Shown: positions 18,872 through 29,018 of the stretch, in pieces
Position numbering within the stretch: position 1 is the stretch's first letter
Layout of the letters: each line of letters opens with the position of its first letter
DNA from: Roridomyces roridus
Taxonomy: Eukaryota > Basidiomycota > Agaricomycetes > Agaricales > Mycenaceae
DNA length: 64,000 nucleotides
Reading direction: 5' to 3'
Assembly: GCA_029378245.1 (NCBI GenBank)
Contig: JARKIF010000132.1
Span: forward strand, 1 to 64,000
Translations under genes and position numbers: made by a program
The notes under the pieces: model-generated
The model's input: the letters and a program-made list of their open reading frames with translations, nothing else
Databases searched by the model: none
What the model was told of the DNA's origin: nothing

Positions 18872-21733
18872 CTACTTTCCTGCTCTCTTTTTAATCCTCG
18901 ACTTCTCTCTGTCCATGGCCTTCTCCTCCGCCCGCTCGCTCTGCAATGACCCAATAACCTTCTTCATTCCCTCCGCATACGCCTTATCCTTCTCGGCCTG
19001 CTTCTTCTGCTCCACTCCCGCAAGGAACCGCGCGTCCTTCCGCAGCTCGCGAATCGCACCCTTCCTCTCCTGCTTGTACTCCCTCTTGAGTTTCGCCGCC
19101 TCGCTCCGCTCCCGGTCCGGATCTTGGCTCTTGAAGTAGGACGATTTGGACGTCTCGAACTTGGGGATGTACGTCGGTATAGGGATCGGTTTGTGTGCCT
19201 GGAGCATGAGCGGCTGCCGGGCCTCGCGAGCAAAGCGAAGCAAACGCTTGATAGCGTCTGTTACGGAGGTTACTCTCGTCTAGAGGAAATATTAGTCAGC
19301 TAAAAAAAAAAAAGAAAGACATGAGCACAAACCTTCAGCCCGGTGCCCAACTGGCTGCTCCCTTTGACACGGACCAAGACCTCCAACAAAGGCTCAAACA
19401 GCTCCACAAACCCATCCAACCCCTTGTACATGTCCGCAAACCGCCCCAGCAGGTCGACGGCAACACCCAGCAGTTGAGCCTTGCCCTCCTCTGTCGCTTC
19501 CTCAGCGGCAAGTACTGACACCAAATCAGCCTTCTCGCCCGGCTTGAAATCTCCTTTCTTCAACGCCAGTCCCCGACACGCCTCTGAACCGAAATCCGGG
19601 CACGGAAACGATCCTGGCAGTTCATCCGCCTTTTTGTACCCGCTTGGCGCAAGATGTAGTACACTGTTCACAGCGAAATTGACCGCTTCAGGGACCAATC
19701 GCTTCGAAAGTGCCTCATACTGCAGACAAAGCGTACACAGGAAAAGCCCGCTTGCAATATCTTGCAAGGAACGCACGCGCGCCAGGCCAAGGTAAGCACC
19801 AAGTAGAACGCGTGTAGGCGAGACCACTGCGTGATTCAAGTCACTCGTGGGCCAGGTCGCGCCAATGACGCGGAGGAGTGTCAACTCCGGGAGGCCGGGC
19901 CATGTCCGAGATGATGGGTCCAAAGCCCCATGTGCCAGCCCTCGCTTGAGGTTTTTGTGCATCAGCGCAAGCTTTGCAACAAAATTCTCAGCGGCTTGGA
20001 TGGGGTAGGCGCGCGTCAGGGCGAATACGTGGGGGAGGATTTCAGAGACGAGGGCAAAGCGGGGGTGCGGCGGGGTGGAAATATATAGAATGTGATCGAT
20101 GAGAACCGAGATTAGAATCTGCAGCTTGACTTTGTTGTCAGGGTGCAGACTGGTGTGGTGCAACGCCCGAACGCGCTGGATAACTGTGGGGACGTCCTTG
20201 TCGTCCACGTCATCCAGTATTTCGAGCAACTCTTCGTGCGTTGCGGGGCAGGGGAAGGTGAAGGGAAGTTCTTTGTCGGGGGCTTTGGATTTCCCTTTCG
20301 ACGGCTTGAGGGCTGAGGTGAGGTTTTCGTGCTCGCCGTCTACCTCGGAATCTTCTTCGTCAGAGCCATCCTCCTCTTCGCCCTCCTCCTCCTCGTTTCC
20401 ATCTTCTTCGCTGCCCTCCTCCTCGTCTTCATCGTCCTCATCTTGAGCTTCCCCATCTTCCAACCCAGCCCCAATGCCTGCCCAACCCTCCTCATCATCG
20501 AAATCATCCTCCAAATCATCCCCACCTCTCTTCCTCCGCTTCCTCTTCCTGCCGCCCTCCTCATCCTCCTCACTGTCACTTTCATCCAACCCTAGCATCC
20601 GTTTCCTTCGTTTCTTTTCTGCCTTTTCCAACGCCTCCTTCTCCTCCAGCGCGACCTCTTCCTCCGTCTTGGTGCGGTCTTTTGGCTTGGCCCGAGCGTC
20701 GAACGCGAGTTCTCGCACGCGCTGGTCGTAATCGAGTTCAACAGGTTTCGGCGGTGGAGCAAAACCCGGGACGCCCAAGGGAATGGAGTTGCTTCCAGAG
20801 GCGGAGGGGTCGGGCGCGTAGATGAGGTCGCGCAGGGAGTCGAATTCTTGGTCGAGCTCGTGGCGGACATTATCTTCTTCCTCGCGTTCCATTTGGCGAC
20901 GCATCTGGGAGTGTGTGAGTTAGCTTGCAGGGTATAATTGAGCTGCGTACTTTATGCTCCTTGCTCTTGGCCATGACCTCGGCCATGACTTCCGCCTTGG
21001 ATTTTTTGCGTTCGGGCTATGTGAGATGTTAATATTTTGTCGTGGTAAATGAAAAACGCGCACCTCGTTGCTGTTTTCATCCTCCTCTTCGTCTGAGAAA
21101 CCACCGAAATGCGTCTTGCCCACCACGTCCCCACTCATTTGGCCTTGGAAAAAAATTAGCACGGCAAAAATAATGAAAAAATCACGACGCGCCAGGCATC
21201 TCATCGTCCTCGTCCTCCATCCTGAGCCCCACATCGTCAAAGTCGTCCATCCTGGACAGACTCTGGCCATAATGCGTCAACTCGTCCTCGTCCTCCAGGT
21301 TAAACGCATTGCTGCGCGCCGTCCTCTGCCTCTCCCGCGTAAACCGCTGAAGCATCCGCTCATCCACGCTCATACTCGGGTCATTCTCACCAAACCGTCT
21401 ATCCAGAATCCCACCCGCGCGCCCCTTGCCCTCATACTCCACCAAAAGCGTCTTCTTCCGCGCCTCGATGCCCGCTTGCCGGCTTTGCGCAGGCTTGCCA
21501 GTGACGCCTTTGAGCTTGCGTCCCCCGACTTCATGTTTTAGTTTTGTGACTTTGACGTCGAAGGGGTTAAGTCGTTTGTGGATTTCCTCGAGCTTGGCGG
21601 CACGTTTCGCCTTGTCTTTTTCCTGCGGCGCAGAGGGGCGTTTGCGCTTCTTGCCATTTTGTTGGTTGCCTGTGACTCCGGCGGAGGAGAGCGCAGATTT
21701 GAGTTGGGAGAGTTGGGAGCCCTTTTTGCCCAT
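18872..21733 (-). CDS. NOP14: NOP14, small-subunit processome protein
   Basis: The start MGKKGSQLSQLKSALSSAG is the family's hallmark. Next come LNPFDVKVTKLKHEVGGRKLKG, GILDRRFGENDPSMSVDERMLQRFTRERQ and VGKTHFGGFSDEEEDE. A long acidic and basic stretch follows (about 20340-20640) with runs of Glu/Asp and KKRRKR. The helical C-terminal part ends FYIPKFETSKS-like PTYIPKF...KIKKRAGK. Several short introns are needed. One between 21200 and 21130 works only with the acceptor in AAATGAG, giving GAS/GDVVGKTHF. Total length is about 880 residues, close to yeast Nop14 (810). The protein acts in the nucleolus in 18S rRNA processing and 40S assembly together with Noc4 and Emg1. The frame is intact throughout. 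Confidence 0.92.
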
Positions 21734-21865
21734 TGAAAGGGATTGGGAGGAAGGAGAAATTTGGGTTTGATGGAATCTGCTGATCCGTTGATCGAATGGT
21801 CGCCGATTCCTCAAGTTGAAGACGGTGCTCAGGAATACATTGAAAAGTACACACAAGACTAGTTC

Positions 21866-22814
21866 TCATGATTTTACCCAGGCACTCCGTGGTGCACAGA
21901 TCTGCCCAACTGCCTCGAACCCTGGGAACTCGGCCTCCTCATCCGACTCGTAATCTTCGTCCGGTTCTGCTGGAAATCCCATACGAAAACGGGTGTGGGT
22001 GTCGCCGTTGTACTCTGGGGATACCTCCTGCAATCCGTCAAGTGGCTGGGCCCATTTTCTATAGAAATCGAAGGATTCCAGCAGTCGGTGAACGTCAGTT
22101 GGCTCTGATGAGATCCTCAGCATTAGAAATAGTGAGCAAGAAGGAGCGGACCCAGTTTTTTGGACTTGGAAATGTTGCTACCCTTGGCGGCCAGAAAATC
22201 TATTCGCCATGGCATGAACTTGTCGTCGAAGGGTGTATTCACCGGGAACTGCTCCTGCTTCTCGTCGATCGTCGCAGTAGACAGGTTCAGTTCGGCGGGA
22301 GCCTGAAAATGTTTGGTTGGAGCTGACAAAGAGAATGTGGGTGCACTAACCGGATTCACCATCGCGTCTACAAGCAATGCCGATATGCAGAGTTCGTTCT
22401 CCGGGGCCCTGGGCGCGTCGGCTTTGTTGACCTGAGCCCATATCATGGTGTTCTCGTTGGCCTCGTCGACGAGGTTTTTAATGATGAAGATCGGTAGGCT
22501 CCAAGAGGTGATGTTTGATGAGGGCCTCAATCTCCCCCAGTGGCGTCGAAAGGATGGGTGAAGCCTCGGAGCCCGAACTCTTGCAAATGGCCATTACAGC
22601 AACCATCGCGTTCGGGATAATGGTGGACATTGTCATATAGCGAACCATCATGTGGATGAGAGACACGGCCGGGGCGTATTTGGGGTCGCCAGTCAACTAG
22701 TCACGGGTCGCCTCCGGTCTCGTCCTCAATTTCAAGTACAAATGGAATCTTGTCCTCTGGGTCCGGGGGCGGTATTCGACGGGTTTTGAGGAACTCTTCC
22801 AAATTAGCGGTCAT
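21866..22814 (-). pseudogene. Uncharacterised protein gene interrupted by a 22-bp insertion
   Basis: I do not recognise this family. The minus strand from ATG at 22814 reads MTANLEEFLKTRRIPPPDPEDKIPFVLEIEDETGGDP and then hits TGA. The continuation DPKYAPAVSLIHMMVRYMTMSTIIPNAMVAVMAICKSS is in another frame. Removing 22 bp between the two GGGTCGCC copies (22683-22690 and 22705-22712) would restore GGDPKYAP. Downstream blocks, joined by short introns, are NLVDEANENTMIWAQVNKADAPRAPENELCISALL, FPVNTPFDDKFMPWRIDFLAAKGS and LRISSEPTDVHRLLESFDFYRKWAQPLDG. The end is acidic, DEDYESDEEAEFPGFEAV. No catalytic motif or membrane helix stands out. It is divergent from the PAM2 membrane protein, with 316 bp between starts. 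Confidence 0.6.
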
Positions 22815-23130
22815 GGCGTCTGTGGTCGAGGCGTTCAACGTATCGCGAGGGGCGAGAGCAGAGGAGAGGCCGCCGATCAAATTTGATGGGCTGATGTTGG
22901 GCTAATGCGGCTGGTTTCCTCTCTCACTCGCGAGGATGGCGACAAGTTCTGACCCTCGGTTTGAAGGCCCTTCTTCCTCGTGAGTCGTATTACGACTTTT
23001 GCGTTCATATCCGTAGAAACATTCCCGATCGCAGGTATAAGAGGGTGGCTGACACTCGCTCGTACTGCATTCGAATATTCGTTCTTGACTTCCCCCGTCA
23101 TCCACGAACCCTGCAAGCGACTACAACGCC

Positions 23131-24348
23131 ATGCTCCTCCTCCATCTCGTTCTCGTCTACGTCCTCGGCATCGCATCCGCCCCGTTGGTGACCTTCCTTG
23201 GTCCCGACGTCCTCAAGTTCGCTCTGGCGACCCTCGCCGGTTCCAGCACGGTCCCAAACCTGTTCATCGTCCTGCTAGTCCTCAAATCATACGGCCTGAA
23301 CGTGTTCGTCGTGGTCCCGGTCATTTTTCGGCTCGCTATGGTAGTCAAGCGCCTCCTCAACGGCATCAAGCGTCCCGCCCGTGGCCAGCAACCTCCTCCC
23401 GCCACGCTCGTCCTCGCCGCCCCAAGGCCTCGCCCAGCATCACAGGCGTCGCTGCTACCGGTTGCCTTGATATTGCTGCACGTTATGCGAGCCCAGATCC
23501 TACACCAAATCGCCTCGACGTCGCCCACGGCCCTCGCGCTCGCGATTCAAGATGACGAAGGATGTGAAGACGTGCCTGTTGCCAGTGCCGAAATCCCCAC
23601 CACCAGCACCGTCAATGACAAGACGTTCGTTCTTGGGACCATGGGCCTGGTCTTATGGGGTTTCGTTTTGGCCTGCCTCTTCATTTGGATCAAGTCGTCA
23701 TCGGTTTTGTCGTTCCTCCTGCGCTCTCTTCAGCGAGCCTGGACCACCATGAGCAGCAGAAGCCGCCGCGACACCACAATGCAGCTCGATTCAGACGACA
23801 CTGACACCACCCTTGTCGGCGACGAGACAGAAATCAAGCCAGCTGGGTCTGCATTTACTGGCATTCCCGCGTCTCTGTCTACGCCCCTTCTTTTGGTGGC
23901 CCTTCGCCCAACGCTGGCCGCTTCGGGTTCTCTTCCCACCGACCTCTCCGACATCAGCAGCCCCAAGCTCACCGCCGCTGCCATCAAGACTGTCGGCCCC
24001 AAGCCCAATCTCGACCCCACGGTCCCGGCCTTTGTTCCCGTGGCACGTCCCACCACCGTCAAGCAGGAGTGGGTGCCCACCAAGCCCCTCTCGTTCCAAT
24101 GGTCCCGAGGTGGCTGCCCGACTCGCATTACGGCTCCTCCTCCGCCAATTCCCCTCAACGCCAATGCGCCGGTATTTGTACCCAAGGTTGAAGACGCGAA
24201 GAAGCCTGGTCTGTCTGAAAGCATATGGGCCCCGGCCTCCACGTCCACCCCCGTCAAGGAGAAGAAGCCTCGATTCCGAACTGCACCTCCCTCTTTCTGG
24301 GCTCCTGGCGGCAAGGCCATCGCGATTGTCCCTCCTCCTTTGGCTTGA
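23131..24348 (+). CDS. Orphan membrane protein with PAM2 motif
   Basis: A single exon of 405 residues. The N-terminus is hydrophobic (MLLLHLVLVYVLGIASAPLV), followed by further apolar stretches around 43-75 and one strong membrane helix, TMGLVLWGFVLACLFIWIK (about 170-190). The remaining 200 residues look disordered, with acidic DSDDTDTTLVGDE and proline-rich parts. Residues 342-351 read LNANAPVFVP, matching LNxxAxxFxP of PAM2 peptides that bind the MLLE domain of poly(A)-binding protein. Residues 294-303, LDPTVPAFVP, are a degenerate copy. Two SIWAP/SFWAP motifs follow near the end. I know no named family with this layout. The inferred role is anchoring mRNPs or an MLLE protein to a membrane. 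Codon use and the unbroken frame support a real gene. Confidence 0.75.
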   Translation: MLLLHLVLVYVLGIASAPLVTFLGPDVLKFALATLAGSSTVPNLFIVLLVLKSYGLNVFVVVPVIFRLAMVVKRLLNGIKRPARGQQPPPATLVLAAPRPRPASQASLLPVALILLHVMRAQILHQIASTSPTALALAIQDDEGCEDVPVASAEIPTTSTVNDKTFVLGTMGLVLWGFVLACLFIWIKSSSVLSFLLRSLQRAWTTMSSRSRRDTTMQLDSDDTDTTLVGDETEIKPAGSAFTGIPASLSTPLLLVALRPTLAASGSLPTDLSDISSPKLTAAAIKTVGPKPNLDPTVPAFVPVARPTTVKQEWVPTKPLSFQWSRGGCPTRITAPPPPIPLNANAPVFVPKVEDAKKPGLSESIWAPASTSTPVKEKKPRFRTAPPSFWAPGGKAIAIVPPPLA

Positions 24349-25108
24349 ACGGTATATCAAATCTACATATATTGGTGAGTCGCTGCCTCGTCGATATTCT
24401 CATTTTCTCACTTTTACACCAGGGGTTTATCTGTATCAATAGTATGTCCAGTGCTGTATCTTTCGGGTTCCTCAACCTATTCCTCTTCCTCCGCCTTTTG
24501 TAAGTGGTCGTCTTCATCGCCGAGTTACATGATCCTGACTACTTTGACATAGTCTTCTCTTCTCGTATATCCGGGCAGCCGACGGCCTAGCCTTCCTTTT
24601 TCCCTTTCTTGTGAGTGCACCGTTGTATCCCGTGCGATCAATCGTCTGATCCTCTTTCCAGTTTTCTGTTTCATGGGCGAGAAAACCAGCAAAATAGGTG
24701 TGGGATAGAAGAAAATCCGACAAAATAGGTGTAGAATAGCAGAAAACCCAACAAAATAGGCGTTTAGCGTGTAGTACATATATGATCTTGTTTTTGGACA
24801 GAACTGAGCGCAAATTTCTTGACAATCATGCGAGGAAGGTGCTGTCGGCGCGTCCACAAGCCCAAACAACCTGGCACATGACCGCCCTGTAAATCTGTTC
24901 TCAATGGCGCTCCTTATTCTCAAATGGGCCCTGCAGGAAAGAAAGGTCTAAAACTTGTCGTACTCATTCGGCCAAGTGTATTTGACAGTTTGGATCGGAA
25001 ATATGGTGGAAGTATGGGGATAGCTACGTCACGAGCTCTAGTCCTCTCTCTTTCTTGCTCACCTGTTAAACCGGTCAGTATGGCCAGAAAGGACACGGAA
25101 GCACGGGC
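24349..25108. other. Gap with a short tandem repeat
   Basis: No supported gene. The only structured part is the three-copy repeat at 24681-24762. Two short frames near 24360-24600 may be 3' untranslated sequence of the PAM2 gene. Confidence 0.45.
24681..24762. repeat. Three imperfect 30-31 bp tandem repeats
   Basis: Units begin GAAAA(C/T)C and contain CAAAATAGG(T/C)G. Starts are 24681, 24711 and 24742, and the third unit is incomplete. The copies are adjacent, with no unique spacers. Confidence 0.7.
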
Positions 25109-25420
25109 TTACTCAGTGGGAGATTCTATACGAATCTGCATGCCGTTGTCCACAAGCTTTTGAAGCTGCGGATCAAGACCCTCGTCGATTGAATCGCTGG
25201 AAAGTAACTCGAAGACCTCGAGGAGGCCGATGATGAAACGGGGGACCAGAGCATCGACGAGCTCGTTATCGACAGCGAAGGAACATTGCAAGAATCGGAG
25301 GGTGTAAAGACGAGGGAGAAAGTCCATCTCGTGGAGCTTGGAAACGAAGGATGATATAAAGTCGTTGTTGGGGCTGACGAACTCGACGTGGGTCAAGTTG
25401 GGCAACTGTGCAAAGGTCGC
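25109..25420 (-). pseudogene. F-box-family C-terminal fragment
   Basis: The minus strand reads FAQLPNLTHVEFVSPNNDFISSFVSK, LPRLYTLRFLQCSF and LVPRFIIGLLEVFELLSSDSIDEGL, then ends MQIRIESPTE. This is the usual last LRR and tail of mushroom F-box proteins. There is no F-box and no start. Its upstream end runs directly into molybdopterin-transferase coding sequence near 25415-25440, so the two fragments share one open frame (up to 25537) that is not a real gene. I regard it as a tail fragment fused by rearrangement. Confidence 0.62.
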
Positions 25421-26728
25421 CCTTGGAGAGGTCTGACCCGGGAGCGCGCACGTTCTCGCTAGCTGGAACCTGCACCAGACACTCGACCTCCTTTTCCTCT
25501 CCATCAAGTCCTTCCTCAGTTTTGAAGGTCGAAACAAGGCGCGTGTCCTCGACCATGATTACAGTATCCGTTCCGGCAGGTAAAGGGCCGCCGGTGTTGA
25601 TGCGATAGATACAGTCTGCGGGAAGGGGAGTGGATATCTTATGTGTGTTGGAGGTAAGGACTTTGTAGACGCCAGGGGGATCAGTGGCTAACGAAGACTC
25701 AATCAGGTGTATTTTGGCAAAGGAGATAATCTTACAGCGGAGGGCATATCCGTCAACGCTGGTGGTGGACGTGGAGGGTACATTCTGTGGAGCAAGCACG
25801 TCCTCTGCAAGAGCGTGTCCTCTCAGTGCCTGTGCGACCTAATCCTGACTTAATCCACGGTTTGACGTCATGTCTGGAGGGACTTACCAGTCGTTTCTCG
25901 GTTCCAAGCACCGCGACTTTTTCTTCCACCAAGGAAAGAGCGTTCTCGAGCGAAAGCAGCGGGTAGGGTGAAACACGATGGCGCGCTGACGCTGTAGAAT
26001 ATTGTCAGAAATATGAGGTCAGATTAGGACTCGAGCGCACCCGCAGCAGATGGGTCATGAGAGAGCGTCCGAGGCTGAGGCGCCGCATGGTCATGGTGGT
26101 GGTGGTGGTGATGATGATGCCCAGCGAGCTCAGCATGGACCTGTTTCCCCGTTCCGCCTCGAATCAACTCTATCGCATGGTTGACGACTCCGCCGGCAAG
26201 AAGAGCTTCCAAATTTTCCTTCACGGCTTTGACGCTGCCCGGAAGCGTCACTACAAGGGTGTTCTTGACCGTTCCCGCAACGGGTCGCGACAAAGCAGCC
26301 AAAGGCGTATGCTTGAGCGACGAGGACATCATAAGATGCACAAGGCCGGGTGCCTCACGCTCGAGCAGCGGTGAAATCGCCTGCAATCATCCAGCCCTCA
26401 AAAACAGGAGGAGCAGACATTGGCTCACTTCGGGCGTCTGGTCGCGTACTCCAAAGCCCGTTCCACCGGTGGTGATGACCCAGTCGACGTCCCCGCGATC
26501 GCACCATCGTTTTACAGCGTCTTGGATGGACGACACGTCGTCTGCGACGATCTGGTGGTCATTGCACGAGAAGGAGTTGTTTTCAAGGATATCGCGGATG
26601 GTGGGCCCAGATTTGTCGGCGCTAGAGCTGGTAGAGGCAGTATCGCTGACTGGTCAATGTGAGACGCGCGTTGGAAGCGACCAGACGGAGAGCGAACCTG
26701 TGAGGACTGCGACGCGAATGGTAGACAT
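25411..26728 (-). pseudogene. Gephyrin-like molybdenum cofactor gene (MogA + partial MoeA), truncated
   Basis: The start MSTIRVAVLT (26728) continues after a 48-nt intron (26697-26650) as VSDTASTSSADKSGPTIRDIL. Then come VITTGGTGFGVRDQTPE and LVHLMMSSSLKHTPLAALSRPVAG, a complete MogA domain for molybdopterin adenylylation. A linker with nine consecutive His residues follows. The MoeA half begins RVSPYPLLSLENALSLVEEKVAVLG and runs through APQNVPSTSTTSVDGYALR, INTGGPLPAGTDTVIMVEDT and ENVRAPGSD. It then stops matching the family where the F-box tail begins. More than half of MoeA, including the molybdate-insertion core, is missing. The parental gene would correspond to fungal cnxE/animal gephyrin. 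Reading frames up to the breakpoint are clean, so the truncation may be recent. Confidence 0.8.
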
Positions 26729-26798
26729 CAAAAGTTGTGATCGCCCTTGTCTTGCCGCAACCACGCACAACTTCAACCGTCACGTTCAACGTTCAACG

Positions 26799-27151
26799 GT
26801 GACTCCCTCCTCACGCGTCTCCCTCCTCTTGGCTTCCTTCGTCTCTCTGGCTGTCGCCAGTCCTGCTTTCAAGACGTTTGTCGTCCAAGAAACGATTCCC
26901 GCCCTCGAGGGCTTTGCTAACCTTGGACCCACCCCCGCCGACGCTGTGATCAAAGTTCGCATGGCTCTCCAATCCAGGGACGCCGCTGAACTGCATGCCG
27001 CCCTACTCGATGCCAGCTACCCCAAGAGCGCCAACTACGGCAAGCATCTTTCCAAGGATAAGGTGGGCATTCTATCATCTAGATCCATTCTGTCTTGCTT
27101 ACCCATTTCCAGGCCAACGCGTTCCTTGCGCCCAGCACCGATGCCGTCTGA
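26799..27151 (+). pseudogene. Sedolisin N-terminal remnant, start codon lost
   Basis: A signal peptide (RVSLLLASFVSLAVASPA) leads into the activation prodomain: FVVQETIPALEGFANLGPTPADAVIKVRMALQSRDAAELHAALLDASYPKSANYGKHLSKD. After a 50-nt intron (27063-27112) it reads ANAFLAPSTDAV and stops at TGA 27149-27151, where active enzymes continue for about 400 more residues. In place of ATG the first codon of this block is GTG (26799). No catalytic domain follows. This is the opposite end of the protein from the relic at 3.4 kb, and the strand is opposite as well. Confidence 0.8.
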
Positions 27152-28960
27152 GTGGTAGACGACGGACCGAGCGGAATGTCGATGAGGATGGAAACGACGT
27201 GCATGAATCTACACTGACTTATCGTTTTCATGAATCCACTAGCCCAGCGCCTTCCGAGATGCTCCAAATGCTCTGGAGCGCCATGAATCTACCACCCTAC
27301 CCCAGCGAGTTCCTGATTCTCGCATCGACCACGCCTTTGACACCCATGTCCGGCTGCGGCGCCCCACTCTCTCCTCCGAAGACGAAGGTTCCCATGCGAT
27401 CTCCACCACCGCGACCCGTCATCTACCTGGCAACCACATGGTACCCTCCCCAGCTCCTTCGATGTCGACGATAGCGACCGACAATCTCTAATGACCCTTG
27501 GAAATTTCACTTCGAGGCTCGCACCATCCAGACACCGCTACCATAAGCCGACTCAACTCGTGCAGCAGGCGCCAAGACGCCGCGCAGAGCTCAGTGACCT
27601 GACATTCCCACCGAGACGAGAGAGCCGGGAAAATTGAGCACGGCGGCGACGTACGTCTTTCTATCGTGGCTTATTGTGGTTTTCATGAATAGTCCACCCC
27701 AGCACCGTCAGAGAGTCCAAGAAGCTCCGGAGCCCTAGCCACCGCCCCACGCGCTGCACGTCCCTCGTTATTGGATCCGCTCGCGCGTCGCCACCGAGGT
27801 CCCGCTAGAATCTGGCCGACCACTCTCTCCTTTGATCCACCTATCGCCCAGGCCCGTCATCCTACCTGGCACCACATAGCCCATGATACTGCCAGCAAGA
27901 TCGTCCACAATGCGCGGAGGCCGTCCACACCTATGCGCACAGTTCCTGAGTAGGGATTCGGGCGATTCTTGCACTCGGCGGAGGGCCGGTTCTTCGCACT
28001 ACTGACCCTAAAACGAGCGTTGTCCGGCAACGTATGCAGCAGGAGCCACTGGGCGTTTTGCGGGTGACGCAACCTTCTTCTGCGCGCCGCGCCGCGTGCA
28101 TCCTACGCCACATACCCTACTTAGCCGGGGAGCATGATCGTGCCTGTGGATGGGAAGTGTGGCGCTGTCGGTGAGCAAGCCCCGCTCAGGGGCGGAGAAG
28201 CTGGGGATCGGGATGGGAAATGAGCGAATTAGAAGTGGAGAAACGCCGGACGAGGAAGAGGGCGGCTTTATGTGCGTTATATCTCCGTCCTCCTTGGGTT
28301 TTGCTCATGGTTCGTGCAGATTACCCACCGTGTTGCCCAGATCATCCATCTAGGAGCGTATTTAAGCTTGGGTTTGCGCTGATGAAGTTCCTTGTGGGTC
28401 CCGGCGACGGGGTGTGTCTGACACAACTTGCACTTATGTAATCTGGGTGTGCTCGTTTATACTTTTTTACATGATGTCTGAAGCCGTTGTGCCAGAGGCA
28501 GCAGAACATTAGGTCACAGCTCGTGCTCAATCATCTGCTACGCAGGAATATGTATTGTAACAACCCTCTAAAATTGGAATGAGAAAGTTTGTCCACTCTG
28601 GGAGTGCTTGTACATGTTTGTCCTGCACACTGACATCTTGCTTCCTACCACCACCTTATCCGATCCAGTCATCTGCTTGCGGTGAGCTGCTCTCTTGGGT
28701 TATTCCACTCTATTCACTAACAAGAGTCTGCAGCTCAGTTTCATGATGTCTAACACCCAACGAGTCAGAAGAAGTGGGAATGTGCATATCCATGGTCTGT
28801 GAAATCCAAGAGATTGAGATCATGACAAATGATGAGGCGTAGCTACAGGTGGTCCAGGAGGGCCAGGTGGGTCAGGGTATGAAATTGGGGGCACTGGTGG
28901 TGCTGGAGGAAGCTCCAATGTCAAAATGTATGCTTGTTGACAACCCTGTTGCCAAGTTCA
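27152..28960. other. Degenerate sequence without a supported gene
   Basis: Two loosely similar stretches recur: TTTTCATGAAT followed by CCAGC, near 27226 and 27679, and CCCGTCATC with CTACCTGGC near 27415 and 27856. This suggests an old tandem duplication. No recognisable protein is encoded. From about 28540 the sequence becomes AT-richer, leading into the NACHT-ankyrin gene, and it may hold its undefined 5' exons. Confidence 0.4.
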
Positions 28961-29018
28961 TTCATCACGTTATGACAGTATCCAAGGGTTTGTCACATTT
29001 TCTCTTGGCATAGCTCTT

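Noticed and set aside
24681..24762. Short tandem units that could suggest a CRISPR array
   Set aside because: There are only three diverged, directly adjacent copies without unique spacers, in a eukaryotic genome.
25109..25537. 142-codon minus-strand frame as a single gene
   Set aside because: Its first third is out-of-frame molybdopterin-transferase sequence and the rest an F-box tail; the frame crosses a rearrangement junction.
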